From: Sphingomonadaceae bacterium PASS1
GTDB lineage: Bacteria > Pseudomonadota > Alphaproteobacteria > Sphingomonadales > Sphingomonadaceae
Assembly (NCBI GenBank): GCA_002255985.1
Contig: NKIR01000001.1
Coordinates: forward strand, 490,914-554,913
Direction of reading: 5' to 3'
DNA: 64,000 nucleotides
Positions 55,122 through 63,367 of the stretch are shown piece by piece. Position numbers and translations under genes: made by a program. Positions within the stretch are counted from its first letter, which is position 1. Every line of letters starts with the position of its first letter. The notes below the pieces were generated by a model. It saw only the letters and a list, made by a program, of their open reading frames with translations, did not search any database and had not been told where the DNA came from.

Positions 55122-57767
55122 ATGACAACGCGTATGCTAATCGATGCGCGGCACCGGGAGGAAACCCGGGTCGCAGTCGTCACAGGAAACCAGATTGAGG
55201 AATTCGATTTTGAATCGGCCGAGCACAAGCAGCTCAAAGGCAATATCTACCTCGCAAAAGTAACAAGAGTTGAACCCTCGCTTCAGGCGGCGTTCGTAGA
55301 CTATGGTGGCAACCGCCATGGCTTTTTGGCGTTTGCCGAAATCCACCCCGATTATTACCAGATCCCGCGCGAAGACCGCGATCGTTTGTTGGCTGAAGAA
55401 GCCGAAGCCGCGGCTGAAGAAGCTGCGCTGCGTGAGCAGGAAGAGGAAGAAAGCGACGAGCCTTCCGACATCATGCAGGGTTCTGCAGAGCGCGAAGACG
55501 ACTCCACTGACCTGATTGAAGTCGATAGCGACGATAGCGTCGACACCATCGACATGACCGAGGGCGAAGAACCCGACCTTGGCAGCAATGGCGACGATGC
55601 GTCAGACGAAGGCGAAGGCGAAGGCGAGCGCGGCGAAAACGGCCGTAACAACCGCCGTCGTCGTGGCCGTGGTGGCCGCAATGGCGAAACCCGCGCGCCA
55701 AAGGCCAGCGATGAAGTCCGTGCAAAGCGCATGAACCTGCGTCGCCGCTACAAAATTCAGGACGTTATTCACCGCCGCCAGGTTTTGTTGGTTCAGGTTG
55801 TGAAGGAAGAGCGCGGCAACAAGGGCGCTGCTCTGACAACGTATCTCAGCCTTGCCGGTCGTTATTGCGTTCTGATGCCAAATACGTCGCACGGCGGCGG
55901 CATTAGCCGTAAAATCCACAGCGCGGCTGACCGTAAGCGTTTGAAGTCGATTATTTCGGACCTGACTTTGCCATCCACCATGGGTTGCATCATCCGGACG
56001 GCCGGCCTTGCGCGCACGAAGCCGGAAATCAAGCGCGACTTCGATTATCTGGCCCGGCTTTGGGACGAAATTCGTGAGCGTACGCTTCGTGGTGCAGCAC
56101 CGATGCTGATCCACACCGACAGCGACCTCATCAAGCGTGCCATCCGTGATATCTATAACAAGGACATTGACGAGGTATTCGTCGAGGGGCCTGACGGATA
56201 TAAAGCCGCCAAGGATTTCATGAAGCTGCTGATGCCAAGCCACGCTAAACGCGTGCAGCATTATGCAGACCCGGTTCCGCTGTTCCAGCGTTACCACGTC
56301 GAAGATCAGCTGAACGCAATGTATCAGCCAATCGTCCAGTTGAAGTCAGGTGGCTATATCGTCATCAACCCGACGGAAGCTTTGGTATCGATCGACATCA
56401 ACTCAGGCCGTTCAACGAAAGAACATGGCATCGAGCAAACCGCGCTTTCGACCAATTTGGAAGCCGCACGCGAGATTGCCCGCCAATTGCGCCTGCGCGA
56501 CATGGCTGGCCTGGTCGTCATCGACTTCATCGATATGGAGCATCATTCGAATGCCCGCAAAGTCGAGCGCGCGATGAAGGAAGCGTTGAAGCACGACCGT
56601 GCCCGTATTCAGGTCGGCCGTATTTCGAGCTTTGGTTTGATGGAAATGAGCCGCCAGCGTTTGCGCACCGGCGTGCTCGAAGCGTCCACCCGCGAATGTC
56701 CGCATTGCGAAGGCACTGGCCTTGTTCGCACAGCATCGTCTGCTGCGTTGTCAGCCCTGCGTCTGATCGAAGATGAAGCTGCAAAGGGCCATGGCAGCCA
56801 GATCGTTCTGCAGGCAAGCCAGGAAGCGACAATCTACTGCCTCAACAACAAGCGTGCAGAACTGGCCGCGATTGAAGAGCGCTACCACGTCCGCGTGCTG
56901 ATTGTGCCCAACGGCGAAACCGAAGGTGCGAAGCTTGCCGTATCAAGCTCCGGTCCACGCCCAGAGCGGCCAGCAGAACTGCCGCCCATCATCGATTTCG
57001 ATGACGATGATATGGACGACGAAATCGACGATTTCGACGATGAAGTCGAAGCCGAAGAGGTTGAGCGCGAACCACGCCGTGCGCGTGAAGAGCGTCCACG
57101 CGAAGAAAGCGAAGGTGGTGAAGGCCGCAAGCGCAAGCGTCGTCGTGGACGTCGTGGTGGCAAGGGTCGTGATCGCGATGGCCGTCCGGAAGGCGAAGAT
57201 GCTGTTGCTGGTGAAAACGACGCTGCAGATCGTCCAGAAGGCGAGATCAACGCCGAAACAGCCAAAGCTGACGGCGACGTCGAAGGCGAGACCAAGCCAA
57301 GGGCCCGTCGCGGTCGTCGTGGCGGCAGAGGCCGTGATCGCGACGTTGAAACGGGTGCAGGCGAAGCAACAACCGAAGCTCCAGCTGTAGCTGAAAGCGA
57401 AGTTGCGGAAGCGCCCGTTGAAGCACCCGCAAAGCCAAAGCGTGCAAGCCGGGCAAAGCCAAAGGCTGATAAGGTCGTTTTAGAAGCCGATGTGTCAGAA
57501 GCGAAAGCAACTGAAGCACCAAGCGCTCCAGAAGAAGCACCTACTGCTAAAGCTAAGGCACCGGCGAAACCACGCAGCCGTGCAAAAGCACCGGTAGCTG
57601 AAGCGGTAGCCGACGAAACGATTGAGGTACCAAAGGCCAAAGCCAAGGCGCCACGCAAGAAAGCAGCTGCCAAGGATGTTGCACAGGATGTAACATCAAC
57701 GACCGAAGCTGGCGGGGCCGACGATGGTCCGCCCCGTTCAGGTTGGTGGCAACGCACTTTCGGTTAA
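55122..57767 (+). CDS. rne: Ribonuclease E
   Basis: An 881-residue endoribonuclease of the RNA degradosome. The S1 domain begins around residue 35 (YLAKVTRVEPSLQAAFVDYGG...HPDYYQIPREDRDR). It is interrupted by an acidic then Arg/Gly/Asn-rich insert (about residues 88-205), and resumes KIQDVIHRRQVLLVQVVKEE. The DNase-I-like catalytic Asp residues are in LVSIDINSGRST and LVVIDFIDMEHH. The Zn-link is CPHCEGTG. The C-terminal 260 residues are Glu/Arg/Ala/Pro-rich disordered scaffold. Start ATG 55122; the frame is open from 55101. Confidence 0.97.
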   Translation: MTTRMLIDARHREETRVAVVTGNQIEEFDFESAEHKQLKGNIYLAKVTRVEPSLQAAFVDYGGNRHGFLAFAEIHPDYYQIPREDRDRLLAEEAEAAAEEAALREQEEEESDEPSDIMQGSAEREDDSTDLIEVDSDDSVDTIDMTEGEEPDLGSNGDDASDEGEGEGERGENGRNNRRRRGRGGRNGETRAPKASDEVRAKRMNLRRRYKIQDVIHRRQVLLVQVVKEERGNKGAALTTYLSLAGRYCVLMPNTSHGGGISRKIHSAADRKRLKSIISDLTLPSTMGCIIRTAGLARTKPEIKRDFDYLARLWDEIRERTLRGAAPMLIHTDSDLIKRAIRDIYNKDIDEVFVEGPDGYKAAKDFMKLLMPSHAKRVQHYADPVPLFQRYHVEDQLNAMYQPIVQLKSGGYIVINPTEALVSIDINSGRSTKEHGIEQTALSTNLEAAREIARQLRLRDMAGLVVIDFIDMEHHSNARKVERAMKEALKHDRARIQVGRISSFGLMEMSRQRLRTGVLEASTRECPHCEGTGLVRTASSAALSALRLIEDEAAKGHGSQIVLQASQEATIYCLNNKRAELAAIEERYHVRVLIVPNGETEGAKLAVSSSGPRPERPAELPPIIDFDDDDMDDEIDDFDDEVEAEEVEREPRRAREERPREESEGGEGRKRKRRRGRRGGKGRDRDGRPEGEDAVAGENDAADRPEGEINAETAKADGDVEGETKPRARRGRRGGRGRDRDVETGAGEATTEAPAVAESEVAEAPVEAPAKPKRASRAKPKADKVVLEADVSEAKATEAPSAPEEAPTAKAKAPAKPRSRAKAPVAEAVADETIEVPKAKAKAPRKKAAAKDVAQDVTSTTEAGGADDGPPRSGWWQRTFG

Positions 57768-57786
57768 ACCCGATTTACTGTTTACA

Positions 57787-57825
57787 CAAAGCCCCGCTGG
57801 TCACTGACTAGCGGGGCTTTGTTTT
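57787..57825 (+). terminator. Intrinsic terminator of rne
   Basis: CAAAGCCCCGCT (57787-57798) and AGCGGGGCTTTG (57810-57821) form a perfect 12-bp stem with an 11-base loop followed by TTTT, about 20 bases past the rne stop. A classical rho-independent terminator. Confidence 0.92.
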
Positions 57826-57874
57826 GCCCAACTTCTTCATTGCGCGTTCATCAAGTTCGCGCCATTCACTGCAT

Positions 57875-59242
57875 ATGAACAATTCTGTATTTCGTGCCTT
57901 GCGAACAGCATTGGTGCTGTTTCTTGCCATATGGATATCAGTGCGCCCGGTTATGGCGCAGTCCGTTTTGCGCGACGCTGAAACCGAAGCTTTTTTCGAA
58001 GAGATTTCGGCGCCTTTGATTACGGCAGCTGGCCTTGACCCGAACAATGTCGACATCATCCTGATCAATGACAAATCAATCAACGCATTCGTCGCTGGCG
58101 GTCAAGCGGTCTATCTACACAGTGGATTGATTGACGCAGCAACGACCGCAAATGAAGTGCAAGGCGTGATTGCGCATGAGCTTGGTCACGTCGCCGGCGG
58201 CCACGCCGTGCGCTATGACGAAGGTGCTTCGGTCGCAAGCGGCATCAGCATTGCCAGCTTGATACTTGCCGCTGCGGCAATGGCGGCTGGCGCGGGCGAA
58301 GCTGGCATGGGCATTTTATCCGCGGGCCAGCAAGCAGCGATGGGCAAGTTCCTTGCCTACAGCCGTGGACAAGAAGGCACAGCCGATGCGTCCGGTGCGC
58401 AATATCTTTCCACGGCAGGCATTTCGGGCCGGGGCTCCATCAGCTTCTTCAAAAAGCTGCAGAATTTCGAATTCCGCCTCGGTATCCCGCAAGAGGATAG
58501 CTACGGACGTACCCACCCATTGTCGGGTGAGCGTATTTCCGTGCTGCAGGACAAATATTCCGCCGATCCGGCCTGGAATGCGCCGCTAAATCCGAAGTGG
58601 GAGAATGATTTCAAACGGATCAAGGCAAAGCTGACAGGCTATCTTGCGGACCCGACGGCAACGATGCGCGATTATCCTGAAAGCGACAAAAGCGTTCCTG
58701 CGCGCTACGCGCGTGCCTATGCATGGCATAAGTCAGCCTATCCGCAGAAGGCGCTGGATGAATCATTATCACTCGTCGCATCAGCCCCTGAAGATGCCTA
58801 TTTTCTTGAATTACATGGGCAAATATTGCTGGAATCCGGTCGGCCAGCGGACGCCATTATTCCACTGCGCAAAGCCGTAAACCTGACGGGCAATCAGCCG
58901 CTGATCGCCGCCATATTAGGACATGCGTTGATTGCCACTGAGGACAAGACAAAACTTGATGAAGCCGCTCAGGTGCTCAAGGCTGCGGTCACAAAGGATA
59001 ATCAAAATCCTTTTGCCTGGTACCAGTTGGGCGTCGTTTACGAACAAAAGGGCGATACCGCACGCGCGGCCCTCGCCAGTTCGGAGCGTTACCTGATGGA
59101 AGGTGCACCGCAATTGGCGTTGCCTAACGCACAGACCGCAATGGCTGGCCTGCCCGAATATTCACCCGATTGGATCCGCGCTCAGGACATCAATATGGTG
59201 GCCGAGGCAAAGCTTGCGCAGCTCAAGAAGCGGAAGCGCTGA
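57875..59242 (+). CDS. M48 family periplasmic metalloprotease with TPR domain (BepA/YfgC-like)
   Basis: A 455-residue protein: signal peptide (LRTALVLFLAIWISVRPVMAQ), zinc-protease motif VIAHELGHVAGGHAVR with a third ligand probably in EGTADASGAQYL, and C-terminal TPR-like helices (ARAYAWHKSAYPQKALDESL; FLELHGQILLESGRPADAIIPLRKAV; FAWYQLGVVYEQKGDTARAAL). This is the BepA architecture, an outer-membrane protein quality-control factor. Start ATG 57875 lies after the rne terminator; an earlier ATG at 57824 falls in the terminator. The next gene begins 42 bases later. Confidence 0.9.
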   Translation: MNNSVFRALRTALVLFLAIWISVRPVMAQSVLRDAETEAFFEEISAPLITAAGLDPNNVDIILINDKSINAFVAGGQAVYLHSGLIDAATTANEVQGVIAHELGHVAGGHAVRYDEGASVASGISIASLILAAAAMAAGAGEAGMGILSAGQQAAMGKFLAYSRGQEGTADASGAQYLSTAGISGRGSISFFKKLQNFEFRLGIPQEDSYGRTHPLSGERISVLQDKYSADPAWNAPLNPKWENDFKRIKAKLTGYLADPTATMRDYPESDKSVPARYARAYAWHKSAYPQKALDESLSLVASAPEDAYFLELHGQILLESGRPADAIIPLRKAVNLTGNQPLIAAILGHALIATEDKTKLDEAAQVLKAAVTKDNQNPFAWYQLGVVYEQKGDTARAALASSERYLMEGAPQLALPNAQTAMAGLPEYSPDWIRAQDINMVAEAKLAQLKKRKR

Positions 59243-59284
59243 ATTGGCTGGCAACTGGATGCACCGAACGCTAATCGAGCCGCT

Positions 59285-60094
59285 ATGAACAACGACACAA
59301 CGACGCGTACACCGCTTATCCTTATTCTTTCCGCTACACTTTTTCTGGCCGTAATCGGCGCTTATCTGTTTTGGCCAAAAGATAGCATGTCCGTGCAAGA
59401 ACCAGCAGGCGCTGCATCACAAGAGGCCGCCAAGGCTTCTGCCGCCGCAGGTATGAACGCCGACGACCGCAAAGCGACCGAGGCGATTGTACGTGCGTAT
59501 ATCTTGGAAAATCCGGAGATTATCACAGAAGCTATTGGCGTCTTGCAAAAGCGTGAGGCAACCAAGCGCCTCACCGCCGCGGGCAGCAAGCTGACCGAGC
59601 CCTTCCCCGGCGCGGAGTTCGGAAACCCCAATGGCGATGTCACGCTCGTCGAGTTTACCGATTATAATTGCGGATTTTGCCGCTCCAGCGTTGCAGATGT
59701 TCAAAGGCTTATAGATAGCGACAGCAATATCCGCGTTGTCATCCGCGAGGTACCGATCCTCAGCGCGACCAGCCGCGATGCTGCCTTATGGGCACTCGCA
59801 GCCGCCAAGCAAGGCAAGCACAAGGCATATCATGATGCTATGTTCAGCGGTGGACGCCCCGATGCCCAAAGCATCCGTGCCGCCGCTTCAAAAGCAGGGA
59901 TGAACCTCGCCGCCGCTGAAAAATTTGCAGGCTCACGCGAGGCGATGGCTGAAGTGGAAAGCAACATTGCAATCATGCAGAAAGTTGGCTTTGGCGGCAC
60001 CCCGACCTTCATTGTCGGCGACCAGATATTGGAAGGCGCGGTTGGCCTCGATGCCCTGAAAGCCGCGGTCGCGAAAGCGCGTAAAGCGGATTAA
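59285..60094 (+). CDS. DsbA-family thiol oxidoreductase, membrane anchored
   Basis: A 269-residue thioredoxin-fold DsbA-like protein. One N-terminal TM helix (LILILSATLFLAVIGAYLFWP), an Ala/Glu-rich linker, then LVEFTDYNCGFCRSSVADVQ with the CGFC active site, and GFGGTPTFIVGDQILEGAVG (cis-Pro loop). This resembles the copper-resistance/ScsC and BdbD-like group. It follows the BepA-like gene and probably acts on envelope proteins. Its stop shares TTAA with the convergent rlmE stop. Confidence 0.88.
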   Translation: MNNDTTTRTPLILILSATLFLAVIGAYLFWPKDSMSVQEPAGAASQEAAKASAAAGMNADDRKATEAIVRAYILENPEIITEAIGVLQKREATKRLTAAGSKLTEPFPGAEFGNPNGDVTLVEFTDYNCGFCRSSVADVQRLIDSDSNIRVVIREVPILSATSRDAALWALAAAKQGKHKAYHDAMFSGGRPDAQSIRAAASKAGMNLAAAEKFAGSREAMAEVESNIAIMQKVGFGGTPTFIVGDQILEGAVGLDALKAAVAKARKAD

Positions 60095-60777
60095 GCTTTC
60101 TTTCCCTGCGCGATCACATACCATTCCACCGATCCCTTGCGGCTTGCCGGTGGCTTGGCATGTTTGACCGTGGTGAAGTTGTTTTTAAGAATGCTCAGCA
60201 TCACCGGGTCGGTCCCCCCGGCAAACACTTTCGCAACAAAATCGCCGCCAGGCTGAAGCACCTGAATAGCAAAATCGACAGCCGCTTCGACCAGGCCCAT
60301 TGTGCGTAAATGGTCTGTCTGTTTGTGACCAACGGTGTTGGCCGCCATATCTGACAAGATGAGGTCCGGCGCGCAGCCGAGTTCAGCAATCAAACGACCC
60401 GGCGCGCTGTCGTGCATGAAATCCATTTCGAGCAGCACCACGCCTTCCAGCGGGTCGACCGGCAACAGATCGATACCAACGATGGCTGCCTTTGGCTGTT
60501 GCCTGCGCACCACTTGTGCCCAACCGCCCGGTGCTACACCAAGATCAACGACAGCCTTCTTGCCGCGCAATATGTGAAACTTTTCGTCTAACTCGACCAG
60601 CTTATATGCTGCGCGGCTGCGATAGCCCTCGCCATGCGCGCGCTTTACATATGGGTCGTTCAACTGTCGCTCAAGCCAGCGGGTTGAACCAGCGGTGCGT
60701 CGCTTGGCCGTCTTGACCTTCTGTTTACCAGCGAGTGTCCGGCCGGAATCTTTACCACCAAATAAATTGTCTGCCAT
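60091..60777 (-). CDS. rlmE: 23S rRNA (uridine-2552-2'-O)-methyltransferase RlmE/FtsJ
   Basis: A 228-residue SAM-dependent methyltransferase of the FtsJ family. The motif is KAVVDLGVAPGGWAQVVRRQ; LILSDMAANTVGHKQTDHLR and GGDFVAKVFAGGTDP complete the K-D-K-E catalytic set, with the N-terminal Lys in YRSRAAYKLVELDEKF. A short basic N-terminal extension (KQKVKTAKRRT) precedes the fold. It methylates the large-subunit A-loop. Convergent with the DsbA-like gene. Confidence 0.95.
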   Translation of the reverse strand: MADNLFGGKDSGRTLAGKQKVKTAKRRTAGSTRWLERQLNDPYVKRAHGEGYRSRAAYKLVELDEKFHILRGKKAVVDLGVAPGGWAQVVRRQQPKAAIVGIDLLPVDPLEGVVLLEMDFMHDSAPGRLIAELGCAPDLILSDMAANTVGHKQTDHLRTMGLVEAAVDFAIQVLQPGGDFVAKVFAGGTDPVMLSILKNNFTTVKHAKPPASRKGSVEWYVIAQGKKA

Positions 60778-60779
60778 TT

Positions 60780-61964
60780 TTAGTTCCGTCGATTTCTGCG
60801 CTTGGCGTCGCTGGCCATCAGCGCACGCAAAATGCCCTCGCGAATTCCGCGATCCGCAACGCCCAGCCGCTCACCGGGCCATATATCAAAAATAGCCTCA
60901 AGGATGGCGCAGCCGGCAACGACTAAGTCCGCGCGCTCATGCCCAATGGTCGGGAATTCAGCCCGCCCCTCTATAGTGCGGCCGGCAAGCTCGCGGCTAA
61001 TCTCGCGCATGGCGGCGGTCGGCAAATGCAGCCCGTCAACAGCGCGGCGGTCATAGCTGTTCAGCTTAAGATAGACGCTGGCAAGCGTGGTGACCGTTCC
61101 CGAAGTCCCCAACAGCCTGCGGTCCCCGCCATCTTTCGGCAAACGTGCGGCGAACTCTGCAAAGCTTGCCATCACCTTTGCGCGCATTGATGCGTAAATG
61201 GCGTTTAGCTGCTCAGGCGTCTCCGCCTCGGCCCGTTCACTCTCAGTCAACGAAACCACGCCCCATGGAACGCTCACCCAGTCCAATATTTCCGGGACAA
61301 GGCCACTTGTCGACACCAGCACAAGCTCAGTCGATCCGCCGCCAATGTCGAATATCAGCGCAGGGCCGTCCCCCTGCTCAAGCAAGGCGTGGCATCCCAT
61401 GACGGCAAGGCGCGCCTCTTCCTTTGGGCTGATGATGTCGAGATGGATACCGGTCTCGCGCTTGACGCGTTCAATGAACTGCGCGCCGTTGACGGCCTGA
61501 CGGCATGCCTCGGTCGCAACCGACCTCGCCAGAACCACATTCCGTTTTTTCAACTTCTCGGCGCACACGGAAAGTGCCTCAACCGCACGGTCCATGGCCT
61601 CATCGCTCATCCGGCCCGTGGCTGTGAGCCCCTCACCCAGCCTGACAACGCGCGAAAATGCATCGACGACGGTGAAATCATCGCCACCAGCCCGCGCAAT
61701 TAGCAAACGACAGTTGTTCGTCCCAAGGTCAAGCGCAGCATATGCCGTCCTATCAAGCCAGTTACGCCGCAAAGCTGCGTTATCTGCAGGAGCAAAGCCC
61801 TTGGCGGGTTTCGGAGACGGGTTGGATGTGTTTGCACGCGCTGCGCCCTCAGCCGAAGCTTGCTGCAGTTTTGCAGCCTTGGGTGCCGCATTCTTGCGAC
61901 GGGGCGGTTTTTTACGTTTACGCCCGCGTCCCTGTTGCGGCGATGGCGCGACATTCTCGCCCAT
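60780..61964 (-). CDS. Ppx/GppA phosphatase family protein
   Basis: A 394-residue actin-fold phosphatase that acts on polyphosphate and/or pppGpp. ALDLGTNNCRLLIARAGGDD is the first phosphate loop, LIFDIGGGSTELVLVSTSG the second, and LGTSGTVTTLASVYLKL the third. The first 60 residues are a basic, Lys/Arg-rich extension (GRGRKRKKPPRRKNAAPKAAK) that may bind RNA or polyphosphate. It lies two bases upstream of rlmE, so they form an operon. Confidence 0.93.
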   Translation of the reverse strand: MGENVAPSPQQGRGRKRKKPPRRKNAAPKAAKLQQASAEGAARANTSNPSPKPAKGFAPADNAALRRNWLDRTAYAALDLGTNNCRLLIARAGGDDFTVVDAFSRVVRLGEGLTATGRMSDEAMDRAVEALSVCAEKLKKRNVVLARSVATEACRQAVNGAQFIERVKRETGIHLDIISPKEEARLAVMGCHALLEQGDGPALIFDIGGGSTELVLVSTSGLVPEILDWVSVPWGVVSLTESERAEAETPEQLNAIYASMRAKVMASFAEFAARLPKDGGDRRLLGTSGTVTTLASVYLKLNSYDRRAVDGLHLPTAAMREISRELAGRTIEGRAEFPTIGHERADLVVAGCAILEAIFDIWPGERLGVADRGIREGILRALMASDAKRRNRRN

Positions 61965-62132
61965 AGCCGTAAACTCACTTCTTATTTTCTATCCGGGCAG
62001 ATGTTCTGCCGGTACCTGTAGCGGTGGTACGCGCTGCACGCTAAAAATTCAACATTTTTGAATATCGTCGCAGATGACCGGATTCAGCGACTTGACCGTG
62101 CACGGGCACCAGCATATAGGCCCCTCCTCTGC

Positions 62133-62206
62133 TCCCCGGTCGTCTAACGGTAAGACTACGGACTCTGACTCCGTCTATTGAGGTTCGAATCCTTACCGGG
62201 GAACCA
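62133..62206 (+). tRNA. tRNA-Gln (anticodon CTG)
   Basis: A 74-base cloverleaf: acceptor TCCCCGG pairs with CCGGGGA, then A73 and an encoded CCA. The anticodon stem ACGGA/TCCGT encloses the loop CTCTGAC with anticodon CTG, reading CAG (glutamine). The T-arm is GGTTCGAATCC. It is a possible integration site since the following DNA is mobile. Confidence 0.95.
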
Positions 62207-62571
62207 TCATAACATTCTGATATAGTTGTACTTTAATGTTGCAGAGCGACGTTAGTGACGCGCGTTTTTGTTACTTCACTGGCCCATGCAATTTCGTGCC
62301 TTTCCTTGCAGTCCCCGCAGCTCCGCGCAACATGGATGCAACATGAAAGCGTTCACAAACGCAGCTGAAATCGGATCAAGAGAGAGAATGCCGGTATTTG
62401 GGCCGGAAGCCGACTAGCTGCTTTCGCGAAGTTAGAGCGAGGAGCGGACCTTCAGCCGGGGCCAGGCGATGCCAGCCTTCAACCCATTGAAAGTCCTTTT
62501 CCGCTGTCTGAGACGCCGCTATGCTGCGCCGATGCAAGGGGCCGATCTAGGCTTATGGGCGGGGAGATAAG
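62207..62571. other. Gene-free region after the tRNA
   Basis: A 365-bp stretch with no supportable gene or family hit. It contains no second copy of the tRNA 3-prime end. It leads into a truncated amidohydrolase, so it may be the edge of an acquired segment. Confidence 0.4.
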
Positions 62572-62900
62572 ATGATGCGTGCTTTTTCTAACTTATGGCT
62601 GGCTGCCGGCTTGAATTCGGCCGCTATGTGCGCGACTTCCCCGGCATTTGCCCAAGCCCCAGTCCCGCAGAAGGTCGAGGCGGTGAAACCGCGGGCGGGC
62701 GCGAACCCGGCGCCAGCACGGGCGGGCGGCGAAGGTGCAGGGCCGTTCCGCAAAATGGTAATCCGTGGCGCGATGCTGATTGACGGCACCGGCGCGCCGC
62801 CGCGCGGACCGGTTGACATCGTTGTTGAGAACAATCGGATCGCGGAGATATTAGACGCAGGCACGCCCGGGCTGCCGATGAAGCAAGGGCGGGAGCCCCG
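62572..62900 (+). pseudogene. N-terminal fragment of a secreted amidohydrolase, truncated by an IS element
   Basis: The frame starts ATG 62572, has a signal peptide (LAAGLNSAAMCATSPAFAQ), an Ala/Pro linker, and MVIRGAMLIDGTGAPPRGPV, the start of an amidohydrolase with AEILDAGTPGLPMKQGREPRD. The HxH metal motif expected next is absent; the frame soon runs into an IS end and stops at 62937. The rest of the gene may lie beyond the IS, outside the window. Confidence 0.8.
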
Positions 62901-62989
62901 TGACTGTTCCCCGTCAGCACCAATGGCACAGATTTAATGTTGTGATTTAAGGAGTGTTTTTGTCTCATCGTAGTGACGAAGGAACGAAG

Positions 62990-63367
62990 ATGAGACAAAA
63001 ACACTCTGGCCAACCCAAGGCCTCGGCCGAACGTGTCGTAAGGGATATTCGCCGGGCAACACGGCGGCATTTTTCTGCTGAAGACAAGATCAGGATTGTG
63101 CTGGAAGGCCTACGCGGGGAAGACAGCATATCCGAGCTGTGCCGCAAGGAGTGCATCGCGCAGAGTCTCTATTACACCTGGTCCAAGGAGTTCATGGAAG
63201 CTGGCAAGCGCAGGCTTGCGGGCGATACTGCACGTGCAGCCACCAGCGGTGAGGTGCAGGACCTGCGTCGTGAAGCGCGTGCCTTGAAGGAATGCGTTGC
63301 TGATCTGACCCTTGAGAACCGGTTGCTCAAAAAAAGCATGATCGCGGATGGGGACGACGACGCATGA
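62990..63367 (+). CDS. IS3-family transposase OrfA
   Basis: A 125-residue helix-turn-helix protein: FSAEDKIRIVLEGLRGEDSISELCRKECIAQSLYYTWSKEF, followed by a leucine-zipper-like segment (VADLTLENRLLKKS). It binds IS ends and regulates transposition. It ends in an ATGA overlap with OrfB. ATG 62990 is used; a longer frame from 62954 also exists. Confidence 0.9.
   Translation: MRQKHSGQPKASAERVVRDIRRATRRHFSAEDKIRIVLEGLRGEDSISELCRKECIAQSLYYTWSKEFMEAGKRRLAGDTARAATSGEVQDLRREARALKECVADLTLENRLLKKSMIADGDDDA
63329..63336 (+). promoter_or_regulatory. A7G slippery tract near the OrfA end
   Basis: Seven As followed by G lie at 63329-63336, in the last part of orfA. The minus-one frame is open from there through the OrfB start, so slippage could make the OrfAB fusion typical of IS3 elements. 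In the orfA frame the codons are AAA AAA AGC, so the heptamer is not in the ideal A-AAA-AAG phase. Confidence 0.4.

Noticed and set aside
54872-55243. Minus-strand 123-residue frame upstream of rne
   Set aside because: Overlaps the rne start antisense; Cys/Ser/Arg-rich without motif or ribosome-binding site.
56882-57757. Minus-strand 291-residue frame over the rne C-terminus
   Set aside because: Ser/Pro/Arg low complexity arises from the reverse of the Glu/Arg/Ala-rich scaffold.
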